Assembly (NCBI GenBank): GCA_946887345.1
Contig: CAMPKR010000148.1
Span: forward strand, 1 to 6,366
Source of the DNA: an uncultured Bacteroidota bacterium
GTDB lineage: Bacteria; Bacteroidota; Bacteroidia; Chitinophagales; Chitinophagaceae
Direction of reading: 5' to 3'
Length of the DNA: 6,366 nucleotides
A program made the position numbers and the translations under genes. Shown piece by piece: positions 1-6,196 of this stretch. Position 1 is the stretch's first letter. Each line of letters starts with the position of its first letter. The notes beneath the pieces are model-generated. The model was not told where the DNA came from. It saw only the letters and a list, made by a program, of their open reading frames with translations, and did no database searches.

Positions 1-1310
1 CATTTGAACTGAATGACAGGAATTGCCGCCGCTTTTTCAGCGACCTGGAAGATGATAATCTAGGAGCTAGCTTAGCCGTGCAGGTGCCATTCGGGTTGTT
101 TGGACAGAACCAGTCCGTTAAGGCCGGTTACCTTGGTTTGTCCCGCAACCGCTCCTTTGATGCCAGGATATTTCAATATCAGCAATACAGTGTAACAACA
201 TTTGACCATGCTCTCTCGCTATTAGATTATGACCATGTGTTTGATCCTCAGAATATGCGTGCAGACGGATTTGAGTTGATAGAAATAACCAACCCAACAG
301 ATGCCTATAAAGCCAGCTCATTTCTGAATGCAGGATTTTTGATGCTGGATAATCACTTTAGCGAACAATGGAGGATGTCGTGGGGTGCGCGCGTGGAGTC
401 ATATTCCCAGACATTGCAGGCGGTGGACCTTTCGAACAAAAAAATTGATACCACCAGCGTAGTACTGGATGTGCTCCCTTCACTGAATCTGTCGTATAGC
501 CCCGGAGCGAAGACCAGGATACGCTTGTCCGGATCAAGGACTGTAAACCGTCCTGAATTCAGGGAAATAGCAGCCTTCCAGTTCATAGACCTTGAGAATA
601 CATGGACCATCATCGGGAACCCGAATTTGCAGCGAGCCAACATTACCAACCTCGATCTCCGATATGAGTACTATCCACAGCCCGGGGAGGCCATCACTAT
701 TGGTGCATTCTATAAGTATTTTGAGAACCCGATAGAGAATAAGATGAATGACCAAAGCAACCTGGACCTTTTAATATTTGGTTATCAGAATGCACCCTCA
801 GCTGTTGCCTTTGGCGGAGAAATAGATATCCGGAAAAGCCTTTCGTTCGTCGCTGATGCAAAGTGGCTGGAGAACCTGATAGTAGGGGGAAACTTCACTT
901 ATGTTCAATCCCGCGTTGACGTGCGGTCCTTCGGACTGGTTAATGACAGGCCATTGCAGGGACAGTCACCCTACCTCGTTAATTTCTCCCTGTTGTACAA
1001 CGATGCGAAAACAGGATTTGGAGTGAGCGCCTTGTATAACCGCGCCGGTGACCGGATATTTATAGTGGGTACCAGCACTATTCCTACTACCTGGGAACAT
1101 GGCCGTGATGTAATTGACTTCCAGGTGAGCAAATCACTATTAAAGAAAAAAGCAGAGCTTAAGTTCACTATTTCAGATTTGCTCAACCAACCTTATACAT
1201 TCTATTGGGACTACGATGGAAAAGTGGGCAACAACACAGCCACAGATAAGCCATTCCAGACATACAAGCTTGGCACCACATTTACACTTGGATTTACATA
1301 CCGTCTCTGA
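1..1310 (+). CDS. TonB-dependent outer-membrane receptor, C-terminal part (5' end outside window)
   Basis: This is the C-terminal beta-barrel part of a TonB-dependent receptor, an outer-membrane channel that imports a bound ligand using energy from TonB-ExbBD. The reading frame is open to the left edge, with the first whole codon at base 3, so the GTG at 78 is internal and about 435 residues are visible. Residues before that GTG include RRFFSDLEDD, typical of these barrels. Later segments also match the Bacteroidota receptor style: SGSRTVNRPEFREIA, then IIGNPNLQRANITNLDLRYE, then FYKYFENPIE. The end, LGTTFTLGFTYRL, is an amphipathic last strand with an aromatic beta-signal. The plug and any N-terminal carboxypeptidase-like domain lie off the window. 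A terminator and then a lipoprotein gene follow, so the receptor probably works with that lipoprotein. The family call is strong; the substrate cannot be read from this part. Confidence 0.93.
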   Translation, partial: FELNDRNCRRFFSDLEDDNLGASLAVQVPFGLFGQNQSVKAGYLGLSRNRSFDARIFQYQQYSVTTFDHALSLLDYDHVFDPQNMRADGFELIEITNPTDAYKASSFLNAGFLMLDNHFSEQWRMSWGARVESYSQTLQAVDLSNKKIDTTSVVLDVLPSLNLSYSPGAKTRIRLSGSRTVNRPEFREIAAFQFIDLENTWTIIGNPNLQRANITNLDLRYEYYPQPGEAITIGAFYKYFENPIENKMNDQSNLDLLIFGYQNAPSAVAFGGEIDIRKSLSFVADAKWLENLIVGGNFTYVQSRVDVRSFGLVNDRPLQGQSPYLVNFSLLYNDAKTGFGVSALYNRAGDRIFIVGTSTIPTTWEHGRDVIDFQVSKSLLKKKAELKFTISDLLNQPYTFYWDYDGKVGNNTATDKPFQTYKLGTTFTLGFTYRL

Positions 1311-1340
1311 CATAACATTGATAAGAATGAACAGTTTAAG

Positions 1341-1370
1341 ACGGAGGGCTGGTAGCCCTCTGTTTTGTTT
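1341..1370 (+). terminator. Rho-independent terminator after the TonB receptor gene
   Basis: A 10-bp stem (1341-1350 with 1354-1363, one G-T wobble) has a 3-base loop and a core of gagggct/agccctc. The T-rich run TTTGTTT follows directly. It lies 30 bases after the receptor stop codon and upstream of the next gene's promoter, so receptor and lipoprotein are probably separate transcripts apart from read-through. Confidence 0.85.
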
Positions 1371-1406
1371 AACACAGGCTTAATCTTCCCGTAATATAGC
1401 AGTAAT
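1369..1406 (+). promoter_or_regulatory. Four phased 11-bp direct repeats, putative OmpR/PhoB-family operator
   Basis: Four TAA-cored pentamers start at 1369 (TTAAC), 1380 (TTAAT), 1391 (GTAAT) and 1402 (GTAAT), each exactly 11 bp after the last. The array ends 10 bp before the -7 box at 1417, covering the place where a -33 element would lie. Tandem sites at 11-bp spacing are how OmpR/PhoB-family winged-helix regulators bind; Bacillus PhoP boxes (TTAACA-like) have the same layout. That a regulator of this family acts here is inference, and TAA is common in such DNA. Confidence 0.5.
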
Positions 1407-1416
1407 GGCACCCCGG

Positions 1417-1424
1417 TACATTTG
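1417..1424 (+). promoter_or_regulatory. Bacteroidota -7 promoter box for the lipoprotein gene
   Basis: TACATTTG followed by C matches the Bacteroidota sigma-ABfr consensus TAnnTTTG exactly. It lies 21 bases before the ATG at 1446, giving a short leader. No TTTG or TTG lies 17-23 bases upstream, so the -33 element is missing, consistent with a promoter that needs an activator at the phased repeats just upstream. Confidence 0.65.
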
Positions 1425-1445
1425 CAGCATAAATAACTAAATCTT

Positions 1446-2786
1446 ATGAAGTTAAAGAGACTTTTACCTTTTATGCTGGTAGGTGCGCTTGCACTTAACC
1501 TAACATCTTGCAAGCCTGATCCGGTGACTCCGGATCCGGATCCGGTACCAGATTATACACTGTCCGGAGATGTTTCGTCCGACAGATCACTGACGGCTGA
1601 TCACGTTTGGACACTGAAAGGATATGTGTACGTGAAAGATGGCGCTACGCTGACGATAGCACCGGGAACAATCATCAAAAGCGATATCGTAGACAAGGGT
1701 GCTATTATAATAGAGCGCGGTGGCAAGATAATGGCTGAGGGTACTGCCAGCTCACCGATCGTGTTTACATCGGGACTGTCAAAAGGACAACGACGCCCGG
1801 GCGACTGGGGTGGTATTATACTGCTTGGTAAGGCGCCAACCAACCGTTCAACGGAGCCTACTATTGAGGGCGGTGTGAACCGCAATTACGGCGGAACAGA
1901 CCCTAATGATAATTCAGGTGTATTGAGATATGTGCGTATTGAATTTGGTGGTATCGCTGCATCTCCGGGTTCTGAGATCAACGGTCTTACACTTGGTGGC
2001 GTAGGTTCAGGCACTACGATCGATCACATTATGGTTTCTTATGGTAACGATGATGGTTACGAGTTCTTCGGGGGTACTGTAAACTGTAAGAACCTGATAG
2101 CTTTCTCTTGCCTGGATGATGACTTCGATTTCGATTTTGGATATGTTGGTAAGATCCAATACGGTCTTTCTGTAAAACATCCGCAGTATGCCGACGTAGG
2201 AGATGCTTCAAATGGCATTGAGTGTGATAATGATGGTTCGGGTACTACTGCTACTCCGTTCACTCATCCCAAACTCTCTAATTTCACCTTTATTGGCCCA
2301 AATAACCGTAGCAATACGCAGTCTCCACACAATTACGGTAACCGCTGGCGCCGTTCAGCTCACTTCACAGTGCGCAACTCCATAATGATCGGTCACCAGA
2401 AAGGTGGTTTTTCTGTGGAGTCTGCTGAAACAGGTTCAGCTCTAGGCACTGCGAACGGAGAATTTAAGAACAACCTGGTTCATGCAATTACCAAGTCTTT
2501 CTTTGGTAATTCAAGTTCAGGGTTAACGGACTCTACTGTAAAAGCGATTTGCCTGGCAAACCTTTGTACACAACTGGATAGTGCCAACGCTGCAAAGCTT
2601 TCTAACCCCTGGTCTCTGACCGCTCCATCTTTTCTGCCACAAGCTGGTTCACCTGCCCTCGGAGGTGCGTCATTTGTAGGACTGGATGCGTTCTTTTCCG
2701 GCGGCACCTTCGTTGGTGCTGTTGATCCGGGCAACGACTGGACAACAGGCTGGACAAACTGGGATCCTAACAACACTGATTATTAA
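1446..2786 (+). CDS. Surface-type lipoprotein with predicted parallel beta-helix, partner of the TonB receptor
   Basis: A 446-residue lipoprotein: a short basic, hydrophobic signal peptide ends in the lipobox LTSC, with lipidation expected at Cys22. An acidic, Pro-rich linker follows (residues 23-36, repeating Pro-Asp), resembling the charged stretch that sends Bacteroidota lipoproteins to the cell surface. Residues 60-110 carry the beta-helix opening pattern GATLTIAPGTIIK and KIMAEGTASSPIVFTS. Then come DWGGIILLGKAP (120-131), NDNSGVLRYVRIEFGGI (154-170), LTLGGVGSGTTIDHIMVSYG (181-200) and NDDGYEFFGG (201-210), as in polysaccharide-lyase-like helices, though no lyase active site is visible. 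Acidic clusters sit at 223-230 and 259-264. The end is GAVDPGNDWTTGWTNWDP, without a type IX secretion tail. Many Bacteroidota proteins look like this, but I know of no proven function. Ligand capture for the upstream receptor is inferred from gene order. Confidence 0.88.
   Translation: MKLKRLLPFMLVGALALNLTSCKPDPVTPDPDPVPDYTLSGDVSSDRSLTADHVWTLKGYVYVKDGATLTIAPGTIIKSDIVDKGAIIIERGGKIMAEGTASSPIVFTSGLSKGQRRPGDWGGIILLGKAPTNRSTEPTIEGGVNRNYGGTDPNDNSGVLRYVRIEFGGIAASPGSEINGLTLGGVGSGTTIDHIMVSYGNDDGYEFFGGTVNCKNLIAFSCLDDDFDFDFGYVGKIQYGLSVKHPQYADVGDASNGIECDNDGSGTTATPFTHPKLSNFTFIGPNNRSNTQSPHNYGNRWRRSAHFTVRNSIMIGHQKGGFSVESAETGSALGTANGEFKNNLVHAITKSFFGNSSSGLTDSTVKAICLANLCTQLDSANAAKLSNPWSLTAPSFLPQAGSPALGGASFVGLDAFFSGGTFVGAVDPGNDWTTGWTNWDPNNTDY
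1518..1545 (+). repeat. Short GATCCGG tandem repeat coding the lipoprotein linker
   Basis: GATCCGG at 1518-1524 is followed by two adjoining GGATCC units at 1532-1543. They encode the Asp-Pro repeats just after the lipidated cysteine. The tract is self-complementary and in frame, so loss or gain of units would change only the linker length. Confidence 0.55.
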
Positions 2787-2815
2787 TAGTTAAGAATTCA
2801 TAGACAACAATAAAC

Positions 2816-2850
2816 AAACATCCCGCTCTAATGGCGGGATGTTTTCTTTA
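2816..2850. terminator. Bidirectional intrinsic terminator between convergent genes
   Basis: An 11-bp perfect stem (2816-2826 with 2834-2844, core acatcccgc/gcgggatgt) encloses a 7-base loop. On the plus strand TTTTCTTT follows; on the minus strand the stem runs into TGTTTGTTTATTG. It therefore serves the lipoprotein gene, 29 bases upstream, and the macrodomain gene on the other strand. The macrodomain stop codon is in the loop, and the right arm encodes its last codons. Confidence 0.88.
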
Positions 2851-3355
2851 TGTCTAGTATGTCTTTGTAGATATTGTAGTTCTCCTCGTCGTAGCAAACG
2901 AAGATCACTTCGTCCAGCTGTCCGGGATACTCGCGGCAGAACTGGCTCACGGAGAAAAGGGCAATCATCGCAGCTTTGTCTTTAGGGAAGCCATAAACAC
3001 CCGTGCTGATGTTAGGGAAAGCAATGGTACGCGCGCCGTTTTTTACTGCCAGTTCCAGGCTGTTGTGATATGAGCTTTGCAGCAGGCTGATCTCATTATG
3101 TTTGCCATCCTGCCATACCGGCCCGGGAGTGTGAATGACGTGTTTGGCCGGGAGGCCATAAGCGTCAGTTATTTTTGCTTCCCCTGTCGGGCAGCCTCGC
3201 AGTCTTTTGCATTCTTCCAGCAATTCGGGCCCTGCCGCCTCATGTATTGCCCCATCAACTCCACCGCCGCCCAATAAAGAAGGATTAGCTGCATTCACAA
3301 TGGCATCAGTTTCTACCTGTGTAATGTCGCCTTTTTGGATAGAGATTTTTGTCAT
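2828..3355 (-). CDS. Macrodomain ADP-ribose hydrolase, MacroD/YmdB type
   Basis: A single-domain macrodomain protein of 175 residues, about the length of E. coli YmdB (177). This class removes acetyl groups from O-acetyl-ADP-ribose and mono-ADP-ribose from acidic side chains or nucleic-acid ends, in the cytoplasm. Visible motifs: GDIT at 9-12, the catalytic loop [18 protein letters not shown] at 21-38 (Asn24 and Asp34 align with the YmdB catalytic Asn25 and Asp35), PTGEA at 56-60, and the diphosphate loop STGVYGFP at 117-124. HTPGPVW (75-81) has Pro where Val is usual. I chose ATG 3355 over the in-frame GTG at 3397, because [12 protein letters not shown] matches the family N terminus and the longer form adds 14 unrelated residues. 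It lies 74 bp after cca on the same strand. The -7-like TACCTTTA at 3388-3381 has no well-spaced -33 box, so its own promoter is doubtful. The substrate is unknown. Confidence 0.92.
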   Translation of the reverse strand: MTKISIQKGDITQVETDAIVNAANPSLLGGGGVDGAIHEAAGPELLEECKRLRGCPTGEAKITDAYGLPAKHVIHTPGPVWQDGKHNEISLLQSSYHNSLELAVKNGARTIAFPNISTGVYGFPKDKAAMIALFSVSQFCREYPGQLDEVIFVCYDEENYNIYKDILDIKKTSRH

Positions 3356-3422
3356 GTTTTCTTGGTTGTGTTTTAGAACATAAAGGTACTGAAGCACGTA
3401 TCCAAACCGTGTTAAGCCTTAG

Positions 3423-3444
3423 CAAACCATTAGCTAACGGTTTG
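3423..3444 (-). other. Hairpin over the cca stop codon
   Basis: The arms caaacc (3423-3428) and ggtttg (3439-3444) extend inward to a 9-bp stem around an AGCT loop. One pair is G-U on the minus-strand RNA but a mismatch on the plus strand, so the structure favours minus-strand transcripts. The cca TAA lies in the inner stem and loop. No T-run follows, so it is not a standard terminator; it may affect mRNA stability or partly uncouple cca from the macrodomain gene. Confidence 0.4.
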
Positions 3445-4848
3445 TAAACCTAGTTCAGCAGCTTTCTTCAGCATATACTCATATGCTGCTTCATAAGTGT
3501 TTGGGATGATTCCATCGAGAATAGCCTCGCGGACGGCAGTTTTTATAATGCCTACGTTTCTTGATGGGGGTAAATTGAAGATACGCATAATATCGGCTCC
3601 GTCAATGGGTGGCTGCCAGTTGCGTATCTTATCTTTTTCTTCTACTTCTTTAAGGCGTTCCTTTACTATTTCAAAGTTTTCGAGGAAGCGTTTTACTTTT
3701 TGCCTGTTTTTGGAGGTGATGTCACTTTCACAAAGCATCATCAGGTCTTCAAGGTCTGCACCGGCGTCAAATAGCAGGCGGCGCATGGCCGAGTCTGTAA
3801 TGTCTTCTTTCGTCAGGCTGATAGGGCGCAGGTGGAGGTTTACCAGTTTGGCTACATACTTCATCTTTTCATTCAGTGGCAGCCGAAGTTGCTTGAAGAT
3901 TCGGGGAGTCATTTTCTCGCCCACCACTTCGTGTCCGTGGAAGGTCCAGCCATGTCCTTTTTCAAAGCGCTTGGTGGCAGGCTTGCCTATATCATGCAGC
4001 AGTGCAGCCCAGCGCAGCCAGAGATCGGTGCTGCGGGTAGCCACGTTATCCAGCACCTGCAGGGTATGGTAGAAATTGTCTTTGTGCCCCTTTCCTTCTA
4101 TCATTTCTACACCGGCAAGGTCAGTAAGCTGTGGGAAGAACTCCTGCAGCAGTCCTGTTTTATATAGCAGGTCAAAGCCCACTGAAGGCTTTGGTGTCTG
4201 GATGATCTTATTTAGTTCATCTGTGATTCGTTCCTGCGATATAATGCGTATGCGTTCTCTGTTACGGCTGATAGCTTCAAAAGCAGACGCCTCAATTTTA
4301 AAACCAAGTTGCGTGGCAAACCTGATGCAGCGCATCATCCTGAGTGGGTCGTCTGAAAAAGTAATGTCCGGATCAAGAGGGGTGCGCATAATGCCGGCCT
4401 GCATATCAGCCAGCCCGTTAAAAGGATCTACCAGTTTGCCGAAGTCCGCTTCATTCAGGCTTATGGCGAGCGCATTAATAGTGAAATCCCTCCTTTTCTG
4501 ATCATCCTCCAGGCTGCCGGGACTAACGTCGGGCTTCCGTGAATCTGAACGGTAAGACTCCTTCCTTGCTCCCACAAACTCTATATCAATATCCCTGTAC
4601 CTGAAATGTGCCGTACCGAAATTCTTAAAGAAGTTCACTTTGGGTACGGGCTTGAATTTCTTCGCAGCTTCATGGGCCAGTTCTATGCCATCCTTAGTGC
4701 AGACAATATCTGCGTCTTTGGTTTCCCTGCCCAGTATTTTATCGCGCACAAAGCCGCCTATCAGGTAGCAGTCGGTCCCAAGTCCTGTCGCTGCCGCCGA
4801 TATCTTATTTAATATATCCAGTTCTTCTTTAGTACAAGCTATATCCAT
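3430..4848 (-). CDS. cca: CCA tRNA nucleotidyltransferase with HD domain
   Basis: A 472-residue class II nucleotidyltransferase that adds or repairs the 3'-terminal CCA of tRNAs. The head domain shows LIGGFVRDKILGRETKDAD (29-47) with metal-binding Asp45 and Asp47. Next are DIDIEFVGAR (86-95), the conserved RRDFTINALA (119-128) and DDPLRMMRCIRFATQLGF (166-183), which belong to the catalytic and nucleotide-selecting region. The RNA-binding neck follows, with LLYKTGLLQEFFPQL near 227-241. The C-terminal HD phosphohydrolase domain has His261, the ALLHDIGK motif (His285, Asp286) and FHGHE at 303-307, suggesting phosphatase or phosphodiesterase activity as in other HD-bearing CCA enzymes. A poly(A) polymerase from the same superfamily is the alternative, but CCA addition is the usual role of the single Bacteroidota copy. 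The ATG is 22 bp after the tsaC stop, so the two are probably co-transcribed. No strong ribosome-binding site is visible. Confidence 0.95.
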   Translation of the reverse strand: MDIACTKEELDILNKISAAATGLGTDCYLIGGFVRDKILGRETKDADIVCTKDGIELAHEAAKKFKPVPKVNFFKNFGTAHFRYRDIDIEFVGARKESYRSDSRKPDVSPGSLEDDQKRRDFTINALAISLNEADFGKLVDPFNGLADMQAGIMRTPLDPDITFSDDPLRMMRCIRFATQLGFKIEASAFEAISRNRERIRIISQERITDELNKIIQTPKPSVGFDLLYKTGLLQEFFPQLTDLAGVEMIEGKGHKDNFYHTLQVLDNVATRSTDLWLRWAALLHDIGKPATKRFEKGHGWTFHGHEVVGEKMTPRIFKQLRLPLNEKMKYVAKLVNLHLRPISLTKEDITDSAMRRLLFDAGADLEDLMMLCESDITSKNRQKVKRFLENFEIVKERLKEVEEKDKIRNWQPPIDGADIMRIFNLPPSRNVGIIKTAVREAILDGIIPNTYEAAYEYMLKKAAELGLQTVS

Positions 4849-4870
4849 TACTATTATTCTCTGCGCTCAG

Positions 4871-5440
4871 TTATGCTCTTATTATATCCATGCTTCCATC
4901 TTCCAGCAGCCGCACCAGCCTGGAAGGTGGTTTCAGACTGGTATCATCCTGCCGGTGCTTTACTACATAGGCAACACGTTCTATAATAGCCGGGTTGATC
5001 ATATTATAGGTTTGTGCTCCGGGTTCTCCGCTCAGGTTGGCCGACGTAGAAACCAGTGGTTTCCTGAACCTCTTTAAAACTGCCTTACAAAAAGGATCTT
5101 CAGGTATTCTAATAGCTATACTCCCGTCATTATTCAGCAAATTATCCGGAAAACCCAGCGGCCCGTCAAATATCACTGTAGTTGGCCTGTCAAAGCTTTC
5201 CAATATATCTATTATATCAGGGTAGGGCGCCGCAATGTATTGCAACACATCCCGGGCCTCCGCCAGCAGTACTATAAAACCTTTCTCCTTAGGGCGCTGT
5301 TTTATGGCAAATACCTTTTCTACGGCATCCTCATTCAGCGCGTCACAGCCTATTCCCCATACGGTATCGGTGGGGTACAGAATGCTTTCTCCCGCATTTA
5401 AGACCTCTATACAGGCCTTTATATCTGCCTCAAAACTCAT
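4871..5440 (-). CDS. tsaC: L-threonylcarbamoyladenylate synthase (TsaC/YrdC family)
   Basis: A 189-residue YrdC-domain enzyme that makes threonylcarbamoyl-AMP from threonine, bicarbonate and ATP. The TsaD complex then uses it to form t6A at position 37 of ANN-decoding tRNAs. Visible signatures: YPTDTVWGIGCDA (22-34), IKQRPKEKGF (46-55), RPTTVIF (85-91), SIAIRIPEDP (107-116) and STSANLSGEP (131-140). These include the basic and Ser/Thr residues of the nucleotide and threonine pocket. The length fits the short TsaC form, without the extra Sua5 domain. I chose ATG 5440 rather than the adjoining TTG at 5443; GGAA just upstream is a weak ribosome-binding site. It is the first gene of a minus-strand block and is followed closely by cca, so two steps of tRNA maturation are grouped. 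No clear promoter could be placed upstream. Confidence 0.95.
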   Translation of the reverse strand: MSFEADIKACIEVLNAGESILYPTDTVWGIGCDALNEDAVEKVFAIKQRPKEKGFIVLLAEARDVLQYIAAPYPDIIDILESFDRPTTVIFDGPLGFPDNLLNNDGSIAIRIPEDPFCKAVLKRFRKPLVSTSANLSGEPGAQTYNMINPAIIERVAYVVKHRQDDTSLKPPSRLVRLLEDGSMDIIRA

Positions 5441-5603
5441 CAATTTCCAACGTTTTTAGCTCCAAACCCGTCCTTATATGCGAATGCAGCTAATATTGTA
5501 TTTAGTTTGTAAAAATAGTATCGAATAAGCGTTTTAGGGGCCTTTTAACAATAAATAAGTATGGTTGGTAACGATTTCGGTATTAAATTTGTTATTTAGC
5601 ATT

Positions 5604-5611
5604 TACATCTG
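5604..5611 (+). promoter_or_regulatory. Candidate -7 box for the DUF1573 gene pair
   Basis: TACATCTG differs from the Bacteroidota TAnnTTTG consensus at one base and lies 27 bases before the ATG at 5639. The nearest TTTG upstream (5588-5591) is only 12 bases away, too close for a -33 element, so this is tentative. The rest of the 198-bp divergent gap (5441-5638) is AT-rich and must also hold the tsaC promoter, which I could not place. Confidence 0.3.
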
Positions 5612-5638
5612 GTAAAATCTGTAAAAAAACATCATAAA

Positions 5639-6160
5639 ATGAAAAAAGTTCTGCTCACATTAAGCATTGCATTTCTAGCAACAGGAGCATATGCTCAAAG
5701 CCATGACGATCACAAGGGCCATAACCATGCTGCCCCAAGCCCGGCTGCAACTCAACCTGCAGCTAAACCTGCAGCAGCAACCCCTGCCAGGCAAACCAGT
5801 CTGAAACCTGAAAATATGGCTTTCAACACTGACAGCCACGACTTCGGTACCATAGCAGAAGGTCCTGCCGGTGAGTATGAATTTGAATTCAAGAACACGG
5901 GCAAAGAACCCCTGACAATTGAAACAGTTCAGGCTTCATGTGGTTGCACTACACCTTCTTACTCTAAAGAGCCTATCGCTCCCGGTAAGACTGGTAAGAT
6001 CAAGGCTTCTTACAACACTGTGGGTCGTCCCGGTGCTTTCACCAAATCGATCACTGTTACTTCTAATGCAGGTGTAAAGGTGCTGACCATTAAGGGTACT
6101 GTTGAAAAAGCTCCTACGAGCTCTGTGCCTGAGAATAACTCAATGATCAAGACCAACTAA
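5639..6160 (+). CDS. Exported DUF1573 protein with His-rich N terminus
   Basis: A 173-residue secreted protein. A signal peptide with hydrophobic core at 4-17 probably ends at AYA-Q (cleavage near 19/20); there is no lipobox, so a soluble periplasmic or exported protein is expected. The mature start is His-rich, SHDDHKGHNH (21-30), followed by a Pro/Ala-rich linker (31-50). The DUF1573 domain begins near 62 with SHDFGTIAEG and YEFEFKNTGKEPLTI, an immunoglobulin-like pattern. The family hallmark ASCGCTTPSY (99-108) holds Cys101 and Cys103, and the domain runs to LTIKGTVEK near 157. DUF1573 proteins are abundant in Bacteroidota but lack a settled function. Histidines plus Cys-Gly-Cys suggest metal binding, which is inference. 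A second DUF1573 gene starts 36 bp downstream. Only the ATG at 5639 precedes the signal peptide, with an A-rich leader and no clear ribosome-binding site. Confidence 0.9.
   Translation: MKKVLLTLSIAFLATGAYAQSHDDHKGHNHAAPSPAATQPAAKPAAATPARQTSLKPENMAFNTDSHDFGTIAEGPAGEYEFEFKNTGKEPLTIETVQASCGCTTPSYSKEPIAPGKTGKIKASYNTVGRPGAFTKSITVTSNAGVKVLTIKGTVEKAPTSSVPENNSMIKTN
5754..5777 (+). repeat. Two 12-base tandem units in the DUF1573 linker
   Basis: Two adjoining 12-mers, both beginning AACCTGCAGC and differing in the last two bases, encode part of the Pro/Ala-rich linker (QPAAKPAA). They are in frame and suggest the linker grew by small duplications. Confidence 0.5.
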
Positions 6161-6196
6161 TATTGGCGCAGGAACGATAGACTAAATTAATAGACG

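Noticed and set aside
78..80. GTG as the start of the TonB receptor gene
   Set aside because: The same frame stays open to the left edge and encodes receptor-like sequence upstream (RRFFSDLEDD), so this codon is internal.
1446..2786. Lipoprotein as a type IX secretion substrate or active pectate lyase
   Set aside because: The C terminus lacks a sorting domain, the N terminus has a clear lipobox, and no catalytic residue set of a known lyase family is recognisable.
3356..3397. Longer macrodomain protein starting at GTG 3397
   Set aside because: The 14 extra residues do not resemble the family N terminus, whereas ATG 3355 gives the standard start and length.
3497..4072. 191-codon plus-strand open frame opposite cca
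   Set aside because: It is fully antisense to a well-supported enzyme gene, and its product is Ser/Arg-rich without any family motif. The other overlapping frames opposite tsaC and cca and within the lipoprotein gene were rejected for the same reason.
5441..5443. TTG one codon upstream as the tsaC start
   Set aside because: The adjoining ATG at 5440 is a better start codon and fits the weak GGAA site.
5510..5517. Minus-strand TATTTTTA as the tsaC -7 box
   Set aside because: It has one mismatch to the consensus and no -33 element at a workable distance, so it is too weak to annotate.
5532..5572. A second 11-bp phased operator upstream of the DUF1573 genes
   Set aside because: TTTTAG at 5532 and TTTTAACA at 5543 are 11 bp apart, but the next expected positions (5554, 5565) do not match and there is no well-placed -7 box, so this is probably chance in AT-rich DNA.
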